6,144 nt of DNA from an uncultured Acetatifactor sp. Its GTDB lineage: Bacteria > Bacillota > Clostridia > Lachnospirales > Lachnospiraceae. Made by a program: the position numbers and the translations under genes. A model generated the notes under the pieces. It made no database searches and was not told where the DNA came from. It was given only the letters and a program-made list of their open reading frames with translations. Numbering within the stretch: the first letter of the stretch is position 1; each line of letters starts with the position of its first letter. Location: NCBI GenBank assembly GCA_947631715.1, contig CANRMK010000152.1, positions 1-6,144 of the forward strand, read 5' to 3'. Below, piece after piece: positions 1-5,587 of this stretch.

Positions 1-10
1 TGGAGTTGGC

Positions 11-18
11 AAAGGAGG
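11..18 (+). promoter_or_regulatory. Ribosome binding site of the small Lys/Ala-rich gene
   Basis: AAAGGAGG lies 10 bases before the ATG at 29, slightly long but workable spacing. It supports that ATG. The same frame stays open to the left edge of the window, so a start further upstream cannot be excluded, but no other start codon in this frame is visible. Confidence 0.7.
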
Positions 19-28
19 TACACAGAAG

Positions 29-370
29 ATGCCGGTAGGAGCAAAAAGTATCCAGAGGGCGGCCGAAAAGGCGGGCGGGTATGATCCGCAGGCTGCAGAA
101 GCACAGAAAAAGACGGCGGAAAAGGCAGCGGAAGCAAAAACGGTAAAGCTTGAAAAGAGCACAGTGAAAAAAGGTGCGGCGGCAGGCGGAGCAAAGACGT
201 CTGGCGGAAAGCAGGGAAGCAAAACAGTAAAAAAGGGGACAACGGCACAAAAGAATACAGCGGCACAAAAAAGCGCTGTATCGAAAGGGGCAGCTGTCTC
301 AGGGGAACCGCAGAGAATGGGAAACCGGATCTATCAGTTGAATGAGGAACTGCCGGTCTATCTGCTGTGA
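29..370 (+). CDS. Small Lys/Ala-rich low-complexity protein, function unknown
   Basis: This is a 113-residue basic protein I do not recognise. It contains about 18 Lys and 21 Ala. The N-terminal part (MPVGAKSIQRAAEKAGGYD) looks like ordinary sequence. Residues about 20-92 are low complexity, with recurring TVKKG (residues 45-49 and 66-70) and AQK units, and resemble histone-H1-like or AlgP-like lysine/alanine tails. Residues 94-113, ending in IYQLNEELPVYLL, are complex again and may be the conserved part. There is no signal peptide or membrane segment. Composition suggests a flexible polycation that might bind nucleic acid, but that is inference only. It resembles the Lys/Ala-rich heads of several small Lachnospiraceae proteins without the usual domain after them. 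Its reality rests on the strong Shine-Dalgarno sequence and ordinary stop. It is a separate transcript from the citrate synthase, which has its own promoter downstream. Confidence 0.7.
   Translation: MPVGAKSIQRAAEKAGGYDPQAAEAQKKTAEKAAEAKTVKLEKSTVKKGAAAGGAKTSGGKQGSKTVKKGTTAQKNTAAQKSAVSKGAAVSGEPQRMGNRIYQLNEELPVYLL
243..270 (+). repeat. Short direct repeat within the Lys/Ala-rich gene
   Basis: CGGCACAAAA occurs at 243-252 and again at 261-270, an 18-bp in-frame period encoding the repeated T/A-A-Q-K units. A six-base A run sits in each of the two TVKKG-coding stretches nearby. Such repeats suggest that the low-complexity middle of the protein can change length by slippage. Confidence 0.6.
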
Positions 371-405
371 AAATTATTAAATTTAAAGAAATAATACCTT
401 TTTCA

Positions 406-435
406 TTGACATGAACCCAAAAAACAAGATATGAT
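406..435 (+). promoter_or_regulatory. Sigma-A-type promoter for citrate synthase
   Basis: A perfect -35 box TTGACA (406-411) is followed by 18 bases and a -10 box TATGAT (430-435), one mismatch from consensus. Transcription would start near 441-443 and give a leader of about 133 nt before the TTG start at 576. It follows an AT-rich stretch just after the preceding stop, so the citrate synthase need not depend on the upstream gene. This is the clearest promoter in the window. Confidence 0.8.
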
Positions 436-440
436 AAAAG

Positions 441-558
441 AGTAGATTCGCTGCTGAACAGTCGGGAAGCGCAGGCCGGGTCTTGCCGGTGCAAAGCGAG
501 GCAGCATAATGTATCAAAGGGGTTTCTTCCGCTTTACGCATGGATTGATAATGGTGAT
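441..558 (+). other. Possible structured 5' leader of citrate synthase mRNA
   Basis: The leader is GC-rich for an intergenic region and has several complementary segments. One fold pairs GCTGC (450-454) with GCAGC (501-505). That fold encloses a hairpin in which GCA (471-473) pairs with TGC (490-492) and CCGG (476-479) with CCGG (486-489), leaving a 2-base bulge and a 6-base loop. A competing fold pairs 490-498 (TGCAAAGCG) with 530-540, nine pairs with one 2-base bulge, and would break the first hairpin. TATCAA (512-517) can also pair with TTGATA (545-550) close to the ribosome binding site. I could not match it to a riboswitch family I know. There is no T-tract, so any control would more likely act on translation. 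The pairings were found by eye without energy calculation. Confidence 0.35.
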
Positions 559-566
559 GGAGGAGG
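559..566 (+). promoter_or_regulatory. Ribosome binding site fixing the TTG start of citrate synthase
   Basis: GGAGGAGG lies 9 bases before TTG at 576. The reading frame is closed by TGA at 555-557 and the next in-frame ATG is codon 14, so the TTG is the only start that fits this site. Confidence 0.85.
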
Positions 567-575
567 TATTTTCTA

Positions 576-1925
576 TTGAAGAAGAATGAGGCTTATTTAA
601 CGGATTACGCACAGATGTGCAGAGATGCCGATCAGCTGGATCCCACATTGTTCGATAAATATGAAGTCCAGAGGGGACTGCGTGACAAGAACGGGAACGG
701 GGTGGTGACGGGGCTGACCAACATTTCCCGCATTGACGCTTTCAAGGTGATAGATGGTGTGAAGACGCCATGCGAGGGAAGGCTGTGGTACAGAGGGTAT
801 GACTGTATCGAGCTGGTGAACGGCTTCAGGCGCAAGCGCTTCGGATTTGAGGAGGTGGCTTATCTGCTCCTGTTCGGCAGCCTGCCCAACAGGCAGCAGC
901 TGAAAGAGTTCATGGATATTCTGGCGGATAAGCGCACACTGCCCACCAACTTCACCAGAGATGTGATCATGAAAGCCCCCAGCAGCGATATTATGAATTC
1001 TCTCACCAGAAGCGTGCTGACCCTGGCGTCCTATGACAAGAACTGCAATGACACTTCCATAGAGAACGTGCTGCGCCAGTGCCTGAACCTGATCAGCCTG
1101 TTCCCGATCCTGACGGTCTACGGCTATCATGCCTACAACCACTATCAGAACGATGAGAGCATGTACATACACAGGCCGTCCAAGAAGCTGTCAACGGCGG
1201 AAAATCTGCTGATGATGCTGCGGCCCGACAAGCAGTATACGGAGCTGGAGGCCAGAGTGCTGGATATCGCCCTGGTGCTGCATATGGAACACGGAGGCGG
1301 CAACAATTCCACCTTTACCACCCGCGTGGTCACATCTTCGGGATCGGACACCTATTCGGTGATCGCGGCCGCCCTTTCCTCCCTGAAAGGGCCGAAGCAC
1401 GGCGGCGCCAACATCAAGGTAGTGGAGATGATGCGGGATATCGAGGCAAATGTGTCCGACTGGAGCGATGAAGACGCGGTGAGGGCATATCTGAAGAAGA
1501 TCCTGAACAGAGAGGCCTTTGACCGAAAGGGCCTGATCTATGGCATGGGACATGCGGTGTATTCCCTGTCAGACCCAAGGGCACAGGTGTTCAAGGGCTT
1601 TGTGGAACAGCTTGCGGCAGCCAAGGGCCGGGAGAAGGACTTTGCGCTGTATTCCATGATCGAGCGGCTCGCGCCTCAGGTGATCTCGGAGAAGGCGAGG
1701 ATCTACAAGGGCGTCAGCGCCAATGTGGACTTTTACAGCGGCTTTGTGTACAGCATGCTGGAGATCCCTCTGGAAATGTACACGCCCATCTTTGCCATTG
1801 CCAGGATTGCAGGGTGGAGCGCCCACCGGATTGAGGAATTGATCAATATGGACAAGATCATACGTCCCGCCTATAAGAGCGTTATGCAGGAGAGGGAGTA
1901 TGTGGACATGGAGAACAGGGACTGA
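576..1925 (+). CDS. gltA: Citrate synthase (Si-type; citrate/2-methylcitrate synthase family)
   Basis: This cytoplasmic enzyme condenses acetyl-CoA with oxaloacetate to give citrate and CoA. It has 449 residues, slightly longer than E. coli GltA (427), with an N-terminal stretch of about 40 residues before the core. The expected active site is present: H239 in the HMEHGGGNNST segment (oxaloacetate binding), H275 in GPKHGGAN, H326 in GMGHAVY and D385 in NVDFYSG. Carboxylate-binding arginines are at R335 (DPRA), R410 (ARIAGW) and R430. These align with E. coli H229, H264, H305, D362, R314, R387 and R407. 2-Methylcitrate synthase activity cannot be excluded by eye. It is not the unrelated Re-citrate synthase of some clostridia. 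No aconitase or isocitrate dehydrogenase gene lies in the window, so it appears to stand alone, behind its own promoter and leader. In anaerobes without a full cycle its usual role is the branch to 2-oxoglutarate and glutamate. Confidence 0.96.
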   Translation: MKKNEAYLTDYAQMCRDADQLDPTLFDKYEVQRGLRDKNGNGVVTGLTNISRIDAFKVIDGVKTPCEGRLWYRGYDCIELVNGFRRKRFGFEEVAYLLLFGSLPNRQQLKEFMDILADKRTLPTNFTRDVIMKAPSSDIMNSLTRSVLTLASYDKNCNDTSIENVLRQCLNLISLFPILTVYGYHAYNHYQNDESMYIHRPSKKLSTAENLLMMLRPDKQYTELEARVLDIALVLHMEHGGGNNSTFTTRVVTSSGSDTYSVIAAALSSLKGPKHGGANIKVVEMMRDIEANVSDWSDEDAVRAYLKKILNREAFDRKGLIYGMGHAVYSLSDPRAQVFKGFVEQLAAAKGREKDFALYSMIERLAPQVISEKARIYKGVSANVDFYSGFVYSMLEIPLEMYTPIFAIARIAGWSAHRIEELINMDKIIRPAYKSVMQEREYVDMENRD

Positions 1926-1930
1926 AAACG

Positions 1931-1972
1931 GAAAAAAGAAAGCGCCCTCTCAGTCCTGACGGTAGAGGGCGC
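1931..1972 (-). terminator. Intrinsic terminator of the MCP-TetR unit, overlapping the TetR stop
   Basis: On the minus strand GCGCCCTCT (1972-1964) pairs perfectly with AGAGGGCGC (1950-1942) around a 13-base loop, followed by TTTCTTTTTTC (1941-1931). The upstream arm lies in TetR codons 172-175, the loop holds the last codons, and the downstream arm begins at the last base of the stop. On the plus strand the same hairpin has no T-tract after it, so it would be a poor terminator for citrate synthase, which ends only 24 bases away. Confidence 0.85.
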
Positions 1973-2486
1973 AGATGATAGAAGCCATTTCGTTGGCGGA
2001 TTCCCTGGCATCGTTCTGGATCCAGGCCAGATAAATATTGTATAGGGAGCCTGCAAAAGCCTGAAGGGTATAGTAATATGCTATACCCTTTTCTTTTTGA
2101 TAGTAGGTGTCCAGGATATAGTCCGTGAGGGCTTTCAGCAGCGAATCTCCCATGCCGCATTTTAACAGGCAGCGGATAAAATCCGCGTGGCGGTAAAAAT
2201 ATTCATAGCAGTGGAGCATATTGCGGTAGTCGCTGTAATTTCCCTTTTCCGGCCAGCCGGCCACATCTGCCCTGTAGGAGCGCACAATATCCGCCAGGTA
2301 GTCCCGCAGGATCTCGTCCATGGAGCCGTAGCTGCGGTAGTAGGTCATGCGGGAGACCCCGGCCTCCCGGGTAAGCTCCGTGACGGTGATGCTGGACAGG
2401 GACTTTTGCTGGAGCAGACGGATCAGGGCCTGGGCCAGGCTGTCCCGGACATATTGGGTGGGGCGGTTCTGCCGTACTTTTTTCAT
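1950..2486 (-). CDS. TetR/AcrR-family transcriptional regulator (Firmicutes-type C-terminal domain)
   Basis: This 178-residue protein has the usual size for a small TetR regulator. Residues about 10-60 form the N-terminal DNA-binding three-helix unit, with the helix-turn-helix at about 31-52 (SSITVTELTREAGVSRMTYY). The ligand-binding part is short and rich in Tyr. It ends in a helix with YLAWIQNDARESANEMASII (152-171), typical of the Firmicutes-type TetR C-terminal domain seen in DhaS-like regulators. The ATG is one base after the chemoreceptor stop (TGATATG) with only a weak GAGAAAG site upstream, so translation probably depends on ribosomes finishing the chemoreceptor. It has no visible promoter of its own. 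Its target is unknown; autoregulation through the promoter region near 4219-4342 is possible, but I saw no clear palindromic operator there. The ligand cannot be inferred. Confidence 0.92.
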   Translation of the reverse strand: MKKVRQNRPTQYVRDSLAQALIRLLQQKSLSSITVTELTREAGVSRMTYYRSYGSMDEILRDYLADIVRSYRADVAGWPEKGNYSDYRNMLHCYEYFYRHADFIRCLLKCGMGDSLLKALTDYILDTYYQKEKGIAYYYTLQAFAGSLYNIYLAWIQNDARESANEMASIICALYRQD

Positions 2487-2487
2487 A

Positions 2488-4218
2488 TCAGATCTTGAAC
2501 TTTCTCATGTGCTCTGCCAGGGAGAAGGAAGCCTCCGATACGTGATCCGCACTCTGGGATACCTGCTGGCTGTCCGAAGCGAACTGGAGGGAAGCCGTGG
2601 CCAGAACCTCCGTGGATGCCAGGATCTCTTCCGTGCTGGCGGACTGCTCCTGGGAGAGCGCGGCAATATTGGTGGCAACATCGTCCACATGGGCGATCTG
2701 TCCCACGATATCGGACAGCATTTCGTCTGTCTCCGTGACATTTTGATAGATGCGCTCGAAGATTTCCCGGGATGCGGCGATCTTTTCAGAATTGTCGCGG
2801 ATGTAGGCAACGCTCTGGGAGGTCTGCTGCACCATGTAGGAGACCTGGGAGTTGACCTGGCCGATGATGTCCGAGATCTGTGCCGCGGAGGAGGCGCTTA
2901 CCTCGGCGAGCTTGCGGATCTCGTCAGCCACAACGGCAAAGCCTCTTCCGGCGTCCCCGGCCCTTGCGGCCTCAATGGCTGCGTTCAGCGACAGAAGATT
3001 GGTCTGGTCGGAAATATCGCTGATAATGCCAACCATAGTGTTGATCTGTTCCGTGGAAGCGCCGACCTTGTCCACGATCTGTTCCAGCTGTCCCATGGAG
3101 GAGACGATGGAATCCATAGCGGCGCTTACCTCCTCCATGTCCGCCCGGCCCTGGGAAGCCACGTTCACGGTCTGCTGCATATTCTGCTTTGCCAGCCCGC
3201 CCTGCTCGTTGGTGCCGTTCACCACGCCGGAAAGTGTGGTGGCATGGAGCGCCAGCTCCTGCACGCCGGCGGCCACCTGATCCAGAGTGACCTTTACGTC
3301 GCTCATGGAATCCGCCTGGGAAGCGGCCGCGTCGTTCAGGGTCACGGCGATCTTCTTAGTGCTGTCGCTGGAATGGTTGAGCTGGTCGGAAATATCGCGG
3401 ATATCGGAGATCACATTTCGCATGATCTCCACAAAATCGTTCAGGGAGCGGCACATCAGGGCAATCTCATCGTTGCCCTTGGCGGACATGCTCACTGTGA
3501 AATCCCCGTCGGTGATATTGACCAGCATATCGGTCAGGGCAGTGATGGGCTTGATGGTGCGGCGCAGGAACATGCTCACCAGCAGGATCACGATCACAAG
3601 GATCACGGCGAACACAATGACCACCGTGAAGAACAGATTGGCCAGATCCGCCAGGATATAGCTCTGGGCGATGTAGGTCACGAGGACCCAGGGCGTATCC
3701 TCGATATAAGAGATCACGGCGTAATATTCCGTCAGGCCCTCGGAGGGGGAGAACAGCTCCGTATTCCCTGCGGCGATCTGTTCCGACACGGCGCCGATCA
3801 GTGTGTCGGAGCCATAGTCCTGAAGCGAGGTGCCCACGACGGCAGGATCGGGATGGGCCAGGATCTTTCCCGTCTCCACATCTGCCAGAAAGGAAGAGCC
3901 GTGCTCCATGATCACAGCGCTGCTCACGGAATCATAGAGCTCGTTCAGCACATTTTCCTTATAGATCACATTGAGATAGGCGTGTTTTAAATTGGTGCTC
4001 GCCGTGTTCAGCAGCAGATTGATGGTAAAGGTCTTTGCATTGGAATCGGCCTCATTTTTCAGCGCACGCTTGGAGTTGTCCAGGATCGTCCGGCTGCTGC
4101 TGGAAAAAATAAGCACTGCAGTGACTACAAAAGCCACGACAAAAAGGGGAATAATCACCAGCAGGAGCTTTTTGCTCAGGCCGAATACCCTGCGCCCGGT
4201 TCTTTTTGTGTTTGCCAT
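2488..4218 (-). CDS. Methyl-accepting chemotaxis protein with single Cache-like sensor
   Basis: This 576-residue membrane chemoreceptor would sense an extracellular small molecule and control the CheA-CheW kinase complex. In order: a short basic N-terminus; membrane helix 1 at about 18-38; an extracellular domain at 39-193, whose segments around AHPDPAVVGTSL (121-132) and TPWVLVTYI (175-183) suggest a single Cache/PDC fold; membrane helix 2 at about 195-218; a HAMP domain at about 218-270 (RRTIKPITALTDMLVNITDGDF); and a long helical signalling domain to the C-terminus. The conserved hairpin tip lies at about 401-439, with QTNLLSLNAAIEAARAG and GRGFAVVADEIRKLAE. There is no C-terminal CheR/CheB-binding pentapeptide; it ends in KFKI. 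The start at 4218 is chosen because GGAGGT precedes it; an in-frame ATG at 4305 would add 29 residues encoded by AT-rich promoter-like DNA. The ligand is not predictable. TetR follows one base after the stop. Confidence 0.94.
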   Translation of the reverse strand: MANTKRTGRRVFGLSKKLLLVIIPLFVVAFVVTAVLIFSSSSRTILDNSKRALKNEADSNAKTFTINLLLNTASTNLKHAYLNVIYKENVLNELYDSVSSAVIMEHGSSFLADVETGKILAHPDPAVVGTSLQDYGSDTLIGAVSEQIAAGNTELFSPSEGLTEYYAVISYIEDTPWVLVTYIAQSYILADLANLFFTVVIVFAVILVIVILLVSMFLRRTIKPITALTDMLVNITDGDFTVSMSAKGNDEIALMCRSLNDFVEIMRNVISDIRDISDQLNHSSDSTKKIAVTLNDAAASQADSMSDVKVTLDQVAAGVQELALHATTLSGVVNGTNEQGGLAKQNMQQTVNVASQGRADMEEVSAAMDSIVSSMGQLEQIVDKVGASTEQINTMVGIISDISDQTNLLSLNAAIEAARAGDAGRGFAVVADEIRKLAEVSASSAAQISDIIGQVNSQVSYMVQQTSQSVAYIRDNSEKIAASREIFERIYQNVTETDEMLSDIVGQIAHVDDVATNIAALSQEQSASTEEILASTEVLATASLQFASDSQQVSQSADHVSEASFSLAEHMRKFKI

Positions 4219-4222
4219 AGGT

Positions 4223-4228
4223 ACCTCC
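4223..4228 (-). promoter_or_regulatory. Ribosome binding site of the chemoreceptor gene
   Basis: GGAGGT on the minus strand lies 4 bases before the ATG at 4218. It decides the start: the in-frame ATG at 4230 overlaps this site, and the one at 4305 has no such site and sits in AT-rich non-coding sequence. Confidence 0.85.
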
Positions 4229-4332
4229 ATATGTATCGGTATTTTGAAACAACGTGTATATAGGAAAAAAATATCATATTTATACTTTTTTTTCAATGTT
4301 TTCAAAGAATTTAGAGCAAATTATTTGTCTTT

Positions 4333-4337
4333 GAGGT
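4333..4337 (+). promoter_or_regulatory. Ribosome binding site of the DUF2974 gene
   Basis: GAGGT lies 5 bases before ATG at 4343 and supports that start. A competing site, AAAGGGAG (4407-4414), precedes an in-frame GTG at 4424. Confidence 0.6.
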
Positions 4338-4342
4338 AAAAT

Positions 4343-5587
4343 ATGTTAAAATATCTGTATTTAAAAACAGTATATTACATGCTGGCCGCTCAGCGGGCAA
4401 AACAGGAAAGGGAGTGGGATCCGGTGGGAACGGTGCTGGATTATCTGAAAAAATATGGGGATTATTCCTTTCAGGAAAAACCTATGAATGAGGTGGACAG
4501 CCTGGCGCTCTGCCAGCTGTCCTATCTGAAATTTGACGGGCTTGTGCCGGACGTCCGGGAGAACAAGAGATCCGTGACGTTAAAAAGCCTGTGTGAGCAC
4601 AAAGACTTTGACCTGCTCTTCGGGGACGTGCGGTATGAGAAGGTGAACCGGGAGCTGATCGGGGGAATGCTGGCGGGAAAGCGCTTCCGGAACCTGAAGC
4701 TGAACTGCTATGTCAATGTGGTGGAGAAGGAGTGGGAGACCCAGTTCTCGGCGGTGACGTATATCCTGGAGGATGGGACGGTCTATGTGGCCTACAGAGG
4801 GACAGATGAAAATATCGTGGGCTGGAAAGAGGATTTCAACATGGCGTTCAAGTCCCCGGTGCCGGGCCAGAAGTACAGCGTGGGATACCTGAACACCGTG
4901 GCGGGGAAATTCCACCGGCCGTTCTATCTGGGAGGGCACTCCAAGGGAGGGAACCTGGCGGTGTACAGCGCCATGAACTGCCCGGAAAAGGTGCAGGAGC
5001 GCATCATACGGATCTACAGTCTGGACGGGCCCGGCTTCCGGCCGGAGATACTGGAGAGCTGCGGCTATGAGAAGATCGCGGACAGAGTGGTGAAGATCCT
5101 GCCCCATTCCTCCCTGGTGGGAATGCTCTTTGAGACGGATATGCGGTTCCAGGTAGTGGAGAGCAGGACGTTCGGTCTGGCCCAGCACAATCCGTACACC
5201 TGGCTGGTGGAGGAGGACCATCTGGTGCGGGTGGACGGCCTCTATGAGCGGAGAAAGCGCATGGATCACACCCTGAACCAGTGGATCCTTTCCCTGGACG
5301 ATCAGCAGCTGGAAATTTTTGTGGATACGCTTTACCGGGTGATCGAGGCCTCCCAGGCCGATAACCTGATCCAGTTCACAACGGAGTGGAGGCGGAGCAT
5401 GAACGGTATGCTGGGAGCGATCCGCGAGGTAGATGAGGAAACGATGAAGAAGATAAAGGAGATCCTGAAAGCCCTGTTTGAGATCGCGGGCGCCCAGATG
5501 CGCCATGATGTCACGAAAAATGTGCAGACGGGCAGAGAGATGCTAAGGAGACCAGGTAAGCCAGGACTTTCTCCCCGGCAATCGTAG
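4343..5587 (+). CDS. DUF2974 / Mbeg1-like alpha/beta-hydrolase-fold protein
   Basis: This 414-residue protein appears cytoplasmic and resembles the DUF2974 (Mbeg1-like) family, related to class 3 lipases. The family head is at about 31-64 (LDYLKKYGDYSFQEKPMNEVD). YRGTDENIVGWKEDF (151-165) corresponds to the lipase-like oxyanion region. The nucleophile elbow is G198-H-S200-K-G202, with S200 as the likely nucleophile. D228 in SLDGPGF and H282 in AQHNPYTW are candidates for the rest of the triad; I infer these from position. The substrate is unknown, perhaps a lipid or other ester. The first 28 residues precede the usual family start, so GTG at 4424 (V28) is a possible alternative start. The C-terminal tail after about residue 389 is basic and overlaps the convergent gene antisense. 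No terminator follows the stop. Confidence 0.88.
   Translation: MLKYLYLKTVYYMLAAQRAKQEREWDPVGTVLDYLKKYGDYSFQEKPMNEVDSLALCQLSYLKFDGLVPDVRENKRSVTLKSLCEHKDFDLLFGDVRYEKVNRELIGGMLAGKRFRNLKLNCYVNVVEKEWETQFSAVTYILEDGTVYVAYRGTDENIVGWKEDFNMAFKSPVPGQKYSVGYLNTVAGKFHRPFYLGGHSKGGNLAVYSAMNCPEKVQERIIRIYSLDGPGFRPEILESCGYEKIADRVVKILPHSSLVGMLFETDMRFQVVESRTFGLAQHNPYTWLVEEDHLVRVDGLYERRKRMDHTLNQWILSLDDQQLEIFVDTLYRVIEASQADNLIQFTTEWRRSMNGMLGAIREVDEETMKKIKEILKALFEIAGAQMRHDVTKNVQTGREMLRRPGKPGLSPRQS

Larger units (their letters stand above)
4219..4342. promoter_or_regulatory. AT-rich divergent promoter region between chemoreceptor and DUF2974 genes
   Basis: These 124 bases separate two divergent genes and must hold both promoters. 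For the leftward unit, one candidate is TTGAAA (4296-4291), 17 bases, TATTTT (4273-4268); another is TTGAAA (4305-4300), 15 bases, TATAAA (4284-4279). Nearer the gene is a SigD/sigma-28-like pair, TATA (4260-4257), 16 bases, ACCGATAC (4240-4233). For the rightward gene, TATACT (4281-4286) is a fair -10 box without a good -35. None is strong enough to choose by eye. Confidence 0.5.

Noticed and set aside
373..403. A-T hairpin ATTATT (373-378)/AATAAT (390-395) with a T run after it, as terminator of the small gene
   Set aside because: The stem is only A-T pairs and three bases separate it from the T run. Too weak to call.
551..589. A 12-codon upstream frame (MVMEEVFSIEEE) overlapping the citrate synthase start
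   Set aside because: It has no ribosome binding site, and its ATG codons sit just upstream of the site used by the TTG start. Too short to support.
597..1172. A 191-codon open frame on - inside citrate synthase
   Set aside because: It is an antisense shadow of a well-supported enzyme gene, with no family resemblance.
2347..3990. A 547-codon open frame on + opposite the chemoreceptor and part of the TetR gene
   Set aside because: The protein is His/Gly/Asp-rich with no recognisable domain and has no ribosome binding site. It is the expected antisense shadow of a GC-rich gene, while the minus strand encodes clear families.
4219..4342. A TetR operator palindrome in the divergent promoter region
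   Set aside because: Only short matches such as CATATG and a 4-bp TACC/GGTA pair were seen, no better than chance in AT-rich DNA.
4580..5506. A 308-codon open frame on - inside the DUF2974 gene
   Set aside because: It is a His/Leu-rich antisense shadow with no motif or ribosome binding site, and the plus strand carries a recognised family with catalytic motifs.
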